Position numbers and translations under genes: made by a program
NCBI GenBank assembly: GCA_035772735.1
Contig: JASDFA010000003.1
Coordinates: 104,953,001 to 105,017,000 of the forward strand
Direction: 5' to 3'
DNA from: Datura wrightii
Taxonomy: Eukaryota; Streptophyta; Magnoliopsida; Solanales; Solanaceae
DNA: 64,000 nucleotides
The notes under the pieces: generated by a model
Database searches by the model: none
Told to the model about the DNA's origin: nothing
The model's input: only the letters and a program-made list of their open reading frames with translations
Shown here: in pieces, positions 1 through 11,114 of the stretch
Position numbering within the stretch: position 1 is the stretch's first letter
Layout: every line of letters begins with the position of its first letter

Positions 1-1725
1 CCTTAGATTGAGATCTTTCTGCGTGAACACATGTTGTAAGCTCTTGTGGTCTATAAACACATCGACATGGACCCCATACAAGTAATGTTGCCATATCTTC
101 AATGCGAACAACACCGCAGCCAATTCAAGATCATAGGTCGGGTAATTCTTCTCATGAACTTTCAACTATCTAGAGGCATAGGCTATGCCTTTCCCATGCT
201 GCATCAATACACACCCAAGTTCGATCCTTGAAGCATCATAATATACCAAGAAACCATCAGTACCCTCGGGTAGGGTCAACATCAGTGTTATAGTAAGTCG
301 AGTCTTCAACTCTTGGAAGCTCTTCTCACAAGCCTCCGACCAATGGAACTTCACCTTCTTCTGAGTCAATTTGGTCAAAGGTGCCGCAATAAATGAGAAA
401 CCTTCAACAAACCTTCGATAATAACCAGCTAAACCCAAGAAACTCCGAATATCCGAAGGACTCACTGGTCCAGGCCAATTCTTCTCCTCTTCAATTTTAT
501 GAGAATCCACCTTTATACCCTCATTCGTCACCACATGGTCCAGATATGCTACGGAATTCAACCAAAACTCGCACTTGCTGAATTTGGCATACAATTGGCG
601 ATTCTTGAGAGTCTGAAGCACTATTCTCAAATGAGCGGCGTGCTCCTCCTTTCTTTGAGAGTATATAAGGATTTCATCAATGAACACGATAACAAACATG
701 TCCAGGTATGACTTGAACACCTTTTTCATTAGGTCCATAAAAGCTGTAGGAGCATTCGTTACTCCAAAAGACATAACTACAAACTCATAATGACCATACC
801 GCTTCCTGAAGGTTGTCTTCGAGATATCACATTCCGGAACTCTAAGTTGATGATACCCGGACCTGAGATCTATCTTTGAGAACCACTTGGCACATTGAAG
901 CTAGTCAAACAATTCACCAATCCTGGGTAGACGATACCTATTCTTGATGGTGACTTTGTTCAATGGTCGATAGTCAATGCACATCCGAAGGGAACTATCC
1001 TTCTTCCAGACAAATAGGACTTGTGCACCCCATGGAGACCTGCTCAGTCTAATGAAACCCTTATCTAAATGGTCCTTCAACTGATTCGTTAACTCCTTTA
1101 GCTCGGCTGGGGCCATCCTGTAAGGAGGGATAGATATAGGTTGTGTGTCGGGTAGAAGGTCAATACCAAAATCAATTTCTATCTCGGGATGAACACCTAG
1201 TAAATCATCAGGAAACACTTTTGGGTACTCACGCACTACCGGAATTGACTGGATAGTCGGGGCCTCGGACTCAACATCCTTAACCCTAACTAGATGATAC
1301 ATGCAACCCTTAGAAATCAACTTTCAGGCTTTGAGATAGGAAATAAAATTACCTACAGGCACGGCCGAACTACCCTTCCACTCCAAGACCGACTCCCCCG
1401 AAAAATAGAACTCCACTGCACGGGTTCTACAATTAATAGAAGCATAACACGCATACAACCAATCCATGCCAAAAATAATATCAATGTCAGTCATGGATAA
1501 CTCTACAAGGTCCGTGGAGGTGACTTTATGCAATATAGTGATCGACCATCCTCTATACACCCGCCTAGCTACAACCGAATAACCAACAGGAGTAGAAACT
1601 AAAAATGGTTCTAACAGAGTCTTGGGACTAATTTCAAAGCTACTAGCAATATAAGGTGTCACAAAAGCCCCCAGATCTAGAAAAGCATAAACATCAATAT
1701 GAAAAACTCATAACATACCAGTAAC
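1..1725 (-). pseudogene. H pol: protease, reverse transcriptase and part of RNase H, disabled
   Basis: A single minus-strand frame holds the protease (about 1662-1324, with the active-site region further upstream reading DLGA instead of the usual D-T/S-G-A), reverse transcriptase (1320 to about 300) and the first part of RNase H (to base 1). Recognisable reverse-transcriptase blocks include MCIDYRPLN, the FSKIDLRSGYHQL block and MSFGVTNAP. The frame is interrupted only by nonsense codons: TGA at 1324-1326, TAG at 901-903, TAG at 163-165, and a TGA near 1700. The catalytic box reads FIDE where FIDD is expected, so the second catalytic Asp (about 673-675) has become Glu. In an intact element this polyprotein matures the gag shell and copies RNA to DNA. 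This copy cannot. The near absence of frameshifts suggests decay mainly by point mutation. Confidence 0.88.
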
Positions 1726-2940
1726 CACATCCGGAGAGACCTTCTGCTCCTGACGGTATGCTAAGGCATAGAACCTGTTCGGGCGCTGACCGCCAGCTGA
1801 ACTAGTCGAGGCACCCTACTGAAGGGGACGTTCTGTTGGAGCGACTGATCTAGCAACTGGCATATGAGCTCCGCCGCCCCCTGATCTTGCGGAAGGGCAA
1901 TCCATGAGCCTGTGTCCGGGTTTGCCACACCCGAAAGAAGTACCCAAGTCAACTAGGCACTTCCCTAAGTGATTCTTGTCGCACCTCGCACAAGCTGGGA
2001 AGGTGCAATCTATCTACATGCTACCCTGGCCTTTGGAATCTGGAGCCCTGCTCATCCGATCCCCTCGGAACCTAGATGGTGTACTGGCTGACGATGGTGC
2101 TGGAGCAATAGACCTATGCTGAGACTGCTGGCGATGTCCACCCCCCAATCTAATCTAAGAAGTCCCATAATTGTCTATCCTGGCCCCCTTGGTTTCTCTG
2201 CCTCCGATACACTAGCCCACTATGCGGGGAAAATCTATATGACGATGCAACATGGTGATCCTACAATCCTTATCCAGGCAGGCCGCCACTCTATGCACAA
2301 ATTGGCTCATTCGAGTGCTCTGGTCTGCCACCAACTCTAGTGCATATTTGGATAAACGGGTAAACTCCAAAGCATACTCCTGAACTGACATGTCACCCTA
2401 CTTCAGGTTTACAAACTCGGTCGCCTTCAGTTCCCACATCTAACGAGGGAAAAACCGATACAGGAATGCCGCATGAAACTCTTCCAAACCTATAGGGCCT
2501 GCACCCACTGCCCTAGCATCTCTCCATTGCTTGAACCATATATGCTCCACCCCTTTGAACTTATAGGAGACCAAATCAACAAACTCTCCATTCGTCACCC
2601 CCATGACCTCGGTGATCTTTAGAATCTCTTCGAAGAATTCATGCGGGTCCTCATCTACCTTGCTCCTAAGGAACTCTGGAGGGTTCATCCTCAAGAAAAC
2701 TCTTACCCAAGCCGCTGCCGTGTTGCCATTCTATAGGATATGCGCAACGGCCTATTGGTTGACCTGAGCGGTGAAGGCCTGCGCAAGCATCTAGATAGCT
2801 CCCCAAAACTCAGCATGGGAAACTGGCTCTAGTGCTTGAGGCTCCTGAACTGGTGGGGCTTGCTGATGCTCGTGTCCATTGTCATCCTCGTGGTCTTCAC
2901 CTTTTCCATTTCTCCTACCATTCATTCTTTAATGAGCCTT
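1726..2940 (-). pseudogene. H gag, decayed
   Basis: Minus-strand gag of a Tekay-like element, the RNA-binding shell protein. A clear 84-residue block at 2694-2440 begins RMNPPEF and contains KVDEDPHEF, typical of this gag core. A zinc-knuckle region lies at about 1990-1885, with CGKPGHRLMDC readable, but the first Cys of that knuckle is replaced by Ser. The expected start, by comparison with I (9421) and B (43061), is at 2940-2938, where ATG has become AAG. The next codons also contain a stop. Several other stops and frameshifts separate the blocks. The stretch 2941-3131 is the untranslated leader. Confidence 0.8.
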
Positions 2941-3131
2941 GATTCTGCAATCGCAAATTGAATGAATCAGAAGGACACAAAGACATTTCATCGCACGACA
3001 TAGATCATGAAAGAAGGGAACATTACCTAAATTTCTCGTAGCCTCTTCGTCATAAATGTTGCGCTATTCACACCCATGAAAGACTCTACTCAACATGGTT
3101 TTCAGACACCGTAGGACACTTCAAACCTATT

Positions 3132-3143
3132 ACTCTGATACCA
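3132..3143 (-). other. H primer-binding site (initiator Met tRNA type)
   Basis: On the minus strand this reads TGGTATCAGAGT, one base from the plant initiator-Met-tRNA complement TGGTATCAGAGC. It lies four bases inside the LTR end, as in B and A. Confidence 0.8.
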
Positions 3144-3147
3144 TGTT

Positions 3148-5396
3148 TTTCATGATCCGAACGCAGGCCCAGATCATAACAAGGGACAAGGAACCCCGAG
3201 AGGCCCCATGTCAACCCATGGAATAAGCATACATCTTACTTCATATCACTTCAGGCGGAATACTGAACATACGATATAGTAGAAACATAAATGTAACATA
3301 ACATAACATGATAAGCGGAATGTACTAGACATACATATCAGCTGAGTACTACAAAAGTTCTCAAAGCCTCTATCATATGAGATGGGTTAAGGGGCAACAT
3401 CCCCAACTAACCCGGTAAAAACTGAAATAAAAGTGAACATCAATGTCTGGGAATATGGCCCTCAAAACATGAGGAGTCACCAAACTCGGAGATGGACCAA
3501 TGATGGAGATGAGCCTGAAAGCCTGGTCCTATATCATGAAATGATACAACATAGAAAGTATGCGGTTTGTACGTGGAATGTACCGAGTATGTTGGGTAAG
3601 CAAAACAGACATTTAAAATATATAAAACTCATAAATGATCATAAGAGTAGGACAACATGCTCGTAACATAAGGCTCAAGGTTTTAAAAACATTCGTAATA
3701 TAATCGTAATTATAATCATAAGAGAAAAACTTTATTCAGCATGACTTGAGATGATATACATAATCATAAACATGCATAAACCATGAGAAACGGTGGGAGA
3801 TTCTCTTAACCGACGTACCCCATATGAGCATACTTGGAGCATGACTTGTAACCCTAGTCGGGAGGGTGTCCGTACCTTGCCAAAGGTAGAACCATGAAAG
3901 GCATGATCACACATGAGAAGGGCCATTGGGGCCAGGGGACAGTCACAAGGGAGGTCTAAACATATCCTACAGTGGCACGTAATTATGAGATATGGGGCAG
4001 AACCTAGGCTCCGAACCATATATAGTGCTCATAATATATAGTTCTCATAGTATAATATGCATGATATTCATAGGCTAGTGGAATCATGATAATCATAAAC
4101 ATACTTGTAAATACGTGAACTAGCCATGAAGTAAGGCTCGTGAATCAGCCACAATTATAAATCATAAATCGTGAGATTCATACAAATATGTAGATCATAC
4201 ATATACTATGCAAATAATCAAATCATAATGGGTATTTGAATAAATCCATATCTAAAATCATAAATCATGATTGGTTTGTAAATATCAACAATTGAAGTAA
4301 AGATCATAACTCAATTCATCATGGATCATACATAATTAGGCTAAATTTAGTAGACATCGGAATCAATAATTTTGTAATCAAAATAGTTGTAGAATATGAT
4401 CAAAATTCATAAAACATGAGGTAAATATCGAAATATGATAACCCATTAGCAATTCATTAGAATTCCACAAAATTCAAGTTAAAACCCCATAAGATTTTTG
4501 ATCAAAATTGATGAATTATTAGATATTGGGCATGGGTGTGAACAAAAACACCCATTCATAACCCTACATACCTTGGTAAGATTAAATTTTAACACTATTT
4601 GAAATCCCAAGGAAAAATGATGAAGAAGAGCTTGAGAACTAGCTTAATTACTCTTAAATCTTCCTAACTTTGCATGCATGAGAATGAATAGGTTAGGAGG
4701 GCTTAACCTATCTTAACATACTTAGAAAATAATATAAAATGACATAGTTTAGGGCCTTAGATCGTAAGAATGATGGAAATACTCTTAACCAAATACCTTG
4801 GAAAATCTGCACTGGACGATCCAACGGACGCACCAACGAGTCGTTGGAGGATACCACGACTCGTGGTACGATCCGTCACCTGCACTACCGAGTCCCTGAT
4901 CTCGGATTCAACCCATGACTCTATAGAACAAGTTTTCCTTCCATCTAACAGGTCAATGGTTTAATCGTCATTTACCTCCCGAAGATCCTGAACTTCTCCT
5001 CACAATGAGCCTCACCACAACTCGTTGTTTCCTCCAACGGGTCGTGGTTTCCTTCCATTAGGTCCACTGGAAATTTTGACAACCCTAGAAACTACTCATA
5101 ACCTTGACTCGTTATATCCCATGATGGGTCGTGGGATGACCAGTCACATCCCCTAATGCCAAAGTTCAGTACCCACCATGGTTACAAATAACGACTCATT
5201 GTTCCCAGCAATGAATCATTACATCACTCTTTATTTCCATTGTCACCAAGCCTTCACTTCCCATGAATCGATCCAATGGGTCATTGGTTGGATCAACAAT
5301 CCATTGGGACGTCCGTCCTGCAACATTTTTCCTAGTTTTTAGTCAACTTCCATTTTTGATCCCGTGTCTAATCTTACGTACTTTCGAGGTATTACA
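3148..5396 (-). repeat. 5' LTR of H
   Basis: 2249 bp. The right end is TGTAATACC on the minus strand. The left end, aligned on the LTR of B, is mutated (TT for TG in plus orientation). It shares with the LTRs of A, B and I the block around 3555-3600 (minus strand CATACTCGGTACATTCC). The upstream third (about 4800-5340) is dense in short palindromes with an ACGA-S-TCGT core, for example 4833-4847 and 4852-4868, each a perfect inverted repeat around one central base. These may be enhancer or transcription-factor sites, by inference. No coding capacity is supported. Confidence 0.85.
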
Positions 5397-5459
5397 GATC
5401 CTTGAAGAATGAATGCTAAATAAGTAATATATCATGCCACGACGTTAAGTAAGGTACTT

Positions 5460-5477
5460 CTTGGGAGGTAACCCAAG
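5460..5477 (+). promoter_or_regulatory. Post-ORF stem-loop of G
   Basis: The sequence CTTGGG AGGTAA CCCAAG forms a perfect 6-bp stem with a 6-base loop. It follows the conserved string CCACGACGTTAAGTAAGG. Homologous hairpins lie at 34043-34060 (C), 55921-55938 (D) and 23285-23300 (E), and a broken one at 15799-15816 (F), always just after the end of the gag/pol frame. Confidence 0.7.
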
Positions 5478-5559
5478 TGTCTTATTTTGAATGTTTTCAT
5501 GCCATTGTTGTTTTTGATTTTGTAGGACTAATGAGGTGAGAAGCAAGGAGAGGAAGCAC

Positions 5560-6658
5560 AAAAACAAGGTAGGTAACGCACTGGACCGACAAATTGCCGA
5601 TCCAGATGCTCGAACCTCTGCACCCTTAAGCATGCAATCAAAAACTTGAGAACACGATTGTTAGACCGACGGAATAACCGGTGGAATGCCGATGCAAAAT
5701 TGCATACCACCGTTTTATCACTAGTGCTACCCCGAATACCTAAGCAGTGGGTGCCAAAGTGGTGGAACACCAAATCTAGCTCGCAAACCGCCAGTCAATA
5801 GCCAGTTGCAAGATAATAAAACGGGAATGAATTCAAGCATGAGATTGTAAGACGGCGAACCGCCGGATCAGTACAACGATCGTCGGTGTAGCGCTAGCAA
5901 AGGTACAAGTTGTATTTTAAAATTCTTGATTGAATGTGGACCAACTGAGCCAAAATCTTCTTGAGCTTCCCTAATCTAAAAAAATACCCCTTAGACTTCC
6001 CTTTTCTTCTTTTTACCACTTCCCCATACTCCTTTTTATTTTTCTAACACCCCACCTTTCCATATTCTCACTACTCTCTCTCTCTCTTCCACTTCCCACA
6101 CCACCTCCTCCTCAACCAACCACACTCTCACCGGCTCACCTATAAAATCCCTCACCCTTTCCACGAAATTTTCACTACACGCATAATCTTCCTCTCTACT
6201 AAACAATTCTCAAGAGTTTTCCATTCATGAGCATCACCAAGCTCCCACAAGTTCAGCTAGTCTCTGAAAAATATTCTCTCAAGAGTGGTAATGTACCTTT
6301 AACTTTCTTATTTTTTTCTTCAATGATATTTTAGGTTCACATACATGTGGCTATGACATACATTCCCCTCCTTTTTCCTGCCATTCTCCCCAATATTTTC
6401 ATGATTATTGCTCTACTTGAGGTTATATCAAATTTGTGGGATGATAGAAACTTATTACTAAAATGGGTGTGAGGGAAATTGCTATTCTTGTGTAAAGTTC
6501 AGTGGAGTGAAGTCTGAGTAACCCCAAAGGGATTAAAAAGACATGCTTTACCCTATGATAGATTGGGTGACACCATTCTTAAAGATAAATCATCATTTTG
6601 GTCCTTTTCATGCGTAGATGAAGTGCTTGAATACTATGTGAGTAAATGTATGTGAAAT
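5560..6658 (+). promoter_or_regulatory. G internal non-coding region with promoter-like layout
   Basis: From 5560 to 5900 there are several GGCG/CGCC-rich imperfect palindromes, including cggcgaaccgccgg near 5853. From 5980 to 6180 the strand is strongly pyrimidine-rich with a CT run at about 6070-6086. A TATA-box-like TATAAAATCC lies at 6141-6150, and a possible splice donor (GTG/GTAATG) at about 6288. The same order occurs in F (15700 down to 14900), E (23100 down to 22400) and C (34300-34660), always upstream of where ORF2 lies. I infer an internal promoter for ORF2. In G that ORF has been deleted with the loss of 6659-side sequence. Confidence 0.5.
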
Positions 6659-9210
6659 TGTAATACCTTGGAAGTTCCTAGGAGTAGACCCGGGAAGCGA
6701 AAAAGCAAAATTGCTAAAAGTTTGGGGAAAAAGTTGCAGGACAAGAGTAACAACGACTCGTGGTATGTAACCACAAGCTGTTGTAACCATTCGTGGTAAG
6801 AGGCTAGGCCTGGTGACAGTGTAGACAGCGGGTGTCACAACGGCCCATTGTGAGGAAGGATGTCCTGTTTTCTGGAGTCGTGGTAAGGCAGTGGATTTTT
6901 TAGGGGAGACGACCGATGAAAACCATGACCCATGGTAGGATACAACGAGTCGTGGTAAGGCTCGTTGTGAAGGAGTTCAGATTTTTAGAAGAGGGAAACA
7001 ACGACTGGTTCAACAACCCTTTGGAACTAAGAATGACTCGTCCTGTTCGTCCATGGTTTGAATCCGAGATATGGCTAGGACAGTGCATAGCACGAGCAAA
7101 TACCATGGGTCATGGTATCGTCCAAAGACCCGTTGGTTCACCCATTGTTTGGTCCGGTGACCAGTTTTCAACGAATTCAGTAAAGGTAATTTCATTGTTT
7201 ACTAGTCCTAAGGCCTTATACTACGTCATTTAAGGCTCTTTTTGAAGGGTTTTGAGAGGAGAAAAGCCTACTCTAAGTTATTTTTCCCTTGCATGCAAGT
7301 TTGAAGTATTGAAGAGGCGATTCACGGCCAAATTTCAAGGTTTCCATTGGAATCTTAGCTTAGGCAATTAGAGGGTGTTAGAATTCACCATTCCCAGGTA
7401 TGTAAGACTATTAGTGGGTGCCTCCTTCCACACCCATGCCCAATTTCTATCAAATCATGATAAAAATTATGTATGATCAAGAATGGGGTTTTACCCAATC
7501 GCATGATTCTTCAATCTCTACACATGGGTATGGTTAGATTGGATTTATAGTCATGGATTATGATGCTTGAGTAGATTCTAAATTGTTTTTAATACAAAAA
7601 TTGTTTTCCAAAAATATTGAATAAAAAATGCCCATGGATGAGATGTTCATAAAGGTAGTGAATGATGTTGAATGTATGATGAGGATGAGATTTGATGATG
7701 AAAATCATGTTTCTAAAGATACCCACGATTATGATGTTGTTTTCAAAATGAAATGAGTAGATCCTAGTATGATAAAGCTTTGGGCAATGCCCACATGTTG
7801 ATTTAAAGTGATGCTTTCCTCGACATAAGCTTACCACATTGTTTGAAGTAAAATTTTCCAATTTTTCATAAATTCTAGCTTGTGGTATATTAATTTAAAT
7901 ATTTCTACATGTAGCTTACCACATGATTTGGAGTAGATGCTTCCACCTATGATTGAGCTTATGGTATGTTTCAAAATAAAGCTTTTCATATACATAAATC
8001 ATAATTGAGATGTGTGTCACTATTGAGCTTTGTCAAAGGACAATGTTGAGTTTCATTTTCATATGATGTCGAGTTTTTGCATGATTTCATTAATGAGCTT
8101 TGTCAATAAACATGTTGAGCTTCGTTTCGTATGATGTTGAGTTATGCATGATTCCATATTGATCTTCATCATTAGATGATATTGAGCTTCATTATATACG
8201 ATGTAGAGCATTGCATTATTCTGGGAGAAGAGTCTAGCACCGAGCGAGTTAAGGGTCGATCACCCTATGCCCCAGAACTACGCGCCAACGTAGGTTGATA
8301 CTATTATATTAGTAGGACCTCCCTTGTGAGCTATCCCCAACCTGATTGGCCCTTAAGCTTGATATCAATATCATGGTATCGTCCATCGCCTTGGCAAGGT
8401 TATGGATGGATCTACCAACTTGAGTTTGATAGTTGGGACCATGTAAGCTCTAGTCGTATGTCAGTTAAGTGACGAGTCTCCCACTGTCTAAATCGTTTAG
8501 ATTTGCATATTCATTCCTCACGATGATTACCTTATGCATGCATGTTCTAAATGTAAGGTTTGACTCTTTGTTCAACTTTTGATATAAATGTTACATTTTA
8601 GCATTGAGTCATTCGAGTCATTCATGATGTTATAAAGTTATACATGGTCATGTTATGATAAGATTTCGATTTCAGAAATAAAGCATGTAGCCCATCTACC
8701 TACGTTTGAAAGCTTATGATATGTTATGAAATGTTTTTAAATAATCTACATTGCTAGAGCAGTTTTACTTACCTTGCATACTCGGTACATTCTACATACC
8801 GACCGCATACTTTCTATGCTGCATCTTTTAATGATGTAGGATACAGTTATTAGGTTCAGCCCCACTCGTAATCGCTAATCATAGTTAGCACCTGTGTGGT
8901 TGGTGGGTCCTCATCTTTCGAGAACTAGACTATTGTTTTACTTTATGTATTTTTTGCTTCAGTATTATTGAGTTAGTTGGGGTTTTGTCCCATCAACTTG
9001 TCCAGATTAGAGGCTTTCAGACTTATACATGTATAGCTTCAGATATTATTCTGATGTGCTATTGTGTGAGACTTCCGATGAGTTTATAATTATGTTTTCT
9101 TCATGATTATTAAATAAGTTAGTTGAATGCTTATCCCAGGGGTCGACTTAGGGTCTCTCGGGGTCCCTTGTATTGTGTCTACGATCCGAGTCTATGCTTG
9201 GGTCATGAAA
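6659..9210 (+). repeat. 5' LTR of I
   Basis: 2552 bp, starting TGTAATACC. It ends at a mutated CA just before the primer site. It carries the Tekay LTR block near 8770-8820 (CATACTCGGTACATTC). It has ACGACTCGT-type palindromic motifs in its first 500 bases (near 6750 and 6945) and degenerate tandem copies of a roughly 70-bp unit rich in GAGCTT at about 7990-8225. The same repeat is in the LTRs of B. No gene is visible within it. Confidence 0.82.
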
Positions 9211-9214
9211 AACT

Positions 9215-9227
9215 TGGTATCAAATCC
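9215..9227 (+). other. I primer-binding site, diverged
   Basis: TGGTATCAAATCC aligns with the initiator-Met primer site TGGTATCAGAGCC with two substitutions. It is four bases from the LTR end. The leader continues without a gene to 9420. Confidence 0.7.
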
Positions 9228-9420
9228 ATATATTTGATATGTCCTAGGGATTTTGAAAACCGCGTTGGGTAGAGTCTTTTTCATGGGTGTGAAACGCGTC
9301 ACACTTATGATGAAGAGGCTACTTGATATTTTAGGAAGTGTTCCCTTCATTCATGATCAATGTTGTGCAATAAAAAGCCTTTCTATCCTTCTAATTCATG
9401 TTATTCGCAATTGCAGAATC

Positions 9421-9507
9421 ATGGCTCCTAGAAGGATGAATGGAAGGAGGAATGGAGGTGGTGAGGGCCACGAGGATGGAAACAGTCATGATCATCAGCC
9501 AGCCCCT
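9421..9507 (+). pseudogene. I gag, N-terminal stub
   Basis: An intact ATG begins MAPRRMNGRRNGGG, the same N-terminus as gag in B (43061, minus) and A (26525). Homology ends after about 29 codons near 9507, where the frame runs into non-coding sequence of G. The frame stays open to 9654 by chance, through the edge of the F LTR, so a longer protein is not credible. Confidence 0.75.
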
Positions 9508-9539
9508 CGGATCATCAAAAGAGGAAGAATAGTTAATGT

Positions 9540-9544
9540 GTGCT
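9540..9544. other. Target-site duplication of F, left copy (gtgct)
   Basis: gtgct directly precedes the F LTR and is repeated exactly at 19879-19883. After joining, the host reads continuously and aligns with the 3' non-coding region of F itself. Confidence 0.85.
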
Positions 9545-11080
9545 TGATAACATCCAAACTATATTCTTCGTTACCAAAGAGCATAAAGGGTTGTTTATCA
9601 AAACAAATATCCCGACGGATGTTGGGGTCAAATCCCACAGAGACTAGTGAATGATATGCACGAGTGTTGTTTGGAAAATTGAATTTAGTTTGCAACACTT
9701 GAAAATAAAAAGAAAATAAACATTTTGGGGGAGATTGAGATTAACAATAGAGTATGAATTCTAATTCGGTCGATTAAGATAGTAAAATAACCAAGGTTGT
9801 TAACAATAATGTGAAAGACTAGAGGTGCGATGTAGATGATATGCTAACTAAAGAGAGTCATTCTAGGTCATCTCATAAGATCAAATTGTGTAAATAACTG
9901 CGGGAAGGTGGGAAATTTATGTTTTTCAACCTCATAAATGCATCTTGCTAGAGTTTTTTCAAACCACTAGACACAATTAAATCAACCTGGTCAGATTTGG
10001 ATAAATAACTGCACTAATTTCTAGCTATTAGGTACTAATTAGGAATGATAATGTGATTTTGACTATTTCTAGTCCAATTTTACAACCTCAAAAGCATGTC
10101 CAACATTAAATTCTCTTCTAATACTCAATTTTCCTCTTTCAAGCAAAAATCAAACAAGAACAATTTGACCCACATCAGCAACCATGGATCTTCAATTATA
10201 GATTGGAGAGAATTTAACAGATTTACACTAATTAAATAATATTTATATGACTCTAGCAATACCCAATCTAATTAAGCATTCATCACCACACACCTTTAGT
10301 TAATGATTTAGCTGTCATAGTTAAGAAATTCAAAAGCACATTTAACAATAAACTCATTGAATTTAATAATAGGAGTAGAAATATCAAATTCAGCAATAAG
10401 TCCTCAGCAATGTTAGTATCTTGCTATATGGAGGAAGAAGAAGAAAAAGAAAAATAATCCTTTACACATTCCCCCCAATAGAATTCTTACTTTCTTCTTC
10501 TACAAAGAGAATGTTCTCAAAAAGCCAAAAGTTAAGATCTGATTGGTGCAGAGTACTTCTCTCTAGAATATTTCCAAAAGTAGGGTACTCCAAATCTCTT
10601 TTTCAGTTGGACACATTTTCCCCTACTCAAGCATTCTGGTACATGCGATAGTACGAGCGTTTCGCCAGTTGCATTCAGCGAACTGCCGGTATCATTGGAT
10701 GGTCCTGTAGTAAATGCTAATGTCCTTCAGCGTTTCCTTTGGCGATTTGTTGGTCTCCAACCATGCACCACCAATTTCATTCTCTGTAATCTAGCACTCT
10801 CAAGCGTCAGTAGGTGATTCAACCGGCGAGTCGCCGGTCGTTATCCGCGATTGCTTGTCGCTTTAATTCCCCAGGATTGTGGTCTTCGGTAGTTTTCCAG
10901 TCTACTCTAGTGAAGTGCCAGTTCTGAACTGATTCCCTTGTTTTTGCTCCATTTCTTTCTCTTTCTACAAATCATATATCTGTAAGGCAAAATGGGCATA
11001 AAATCCATCTAAATGACTTGAAAACTAGACTAAATCTTATGCTTAAGAGCCTAATGAGTTGGTAAATTACCAACTCATCA
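9545..11080 (-). repeat. 3' LTR of F
   Basis: 1536 bp, TG to CA on both ends. The minus-strand start holds a 21-base palindrome (11057-11077) with 10-bp arms around a central A. GGCG/CGCC palindromes cluster at 10640-10920, including CCGGCGAGTCGCCGG at 10823-10837. Near its minus-strand 3' end is the Athila LTR signature (minus strand GTCTCTGTGGGATTTGAC, about 9627-9650). Confidence 0.88.
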
Positions 11081-11114
11081 AACCCCCAAACTGGAACAAT
11101 TGCTTGTCCTCAAG
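11081..11114 (-). promoter_or_regulatory. F polypurine tract and adjacent GAGGAC hairpin
   Basis: On the minus strand the sequence reads CTTG AGGA CAAG (11114-11103), then 12 bases, then AGTTTGGGGGTT directly against the LTR. The purine run is the expected primer for plus-strand DNA synthesis. The 4-bp stem with AGGA loop matches the longer hairpins at the same place in C, K, A and B. Confidence 0.7.

Larger units (their letters stand above)
1..5396 (-). mobile_element. Element H: Tekay-like Ty3/gypsy retrotransposon, 5' half
   Basis: On the minus strand this reads 5' LTR (3148-5396), primer site, gag, protease, reverse transcriptase and the start of RNase H. It then runs off the left edge, so integrase and the 3' LTR are not visible. 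The internal order and the initiator-Met primer site fit the Tekay/Del chromovirus lineage. The right LTR end (5396) abuts Athila-like sequence of element G, so H is an insertion into G. The candidate target duplication on that side is gatcc (5397-5401), and its partner lies outside the window. Confidence 0.88.
6659..9507 (+). mobile_element. Element I: Tekay-like retrotransposon stump (5' LTR, leader, gag start)
   Basis: I consists of a full LTR (6659-9210), a leader with primer site and the first codons of gag (9421-9507). After that, similarity to Tekay gag stops and sequence of G resumes (9508 on, aligning with F near 11910). The rest of I and about 2.9 kb of G, judged by the F alignment, are missing, so one deletion removed both. 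The left flank gaaat (6654-6658) is the candidate target duplication, and its partner was lost in the deletion. Confidence 0.78.

Noticed and set aside
3132..3143. tRNA-like matches at primer sites
   Set aside because: Only 12-18 bases match a tRNA 3' end. No cloverleaf is present, and these are primer-binding sites.
9253..9654. 133-codon plus frame as a full gag gene
   Set aside because: Only about 29 codons from 9421 match gag. The rest is leader, a piece of G and the edge of the F LTR.
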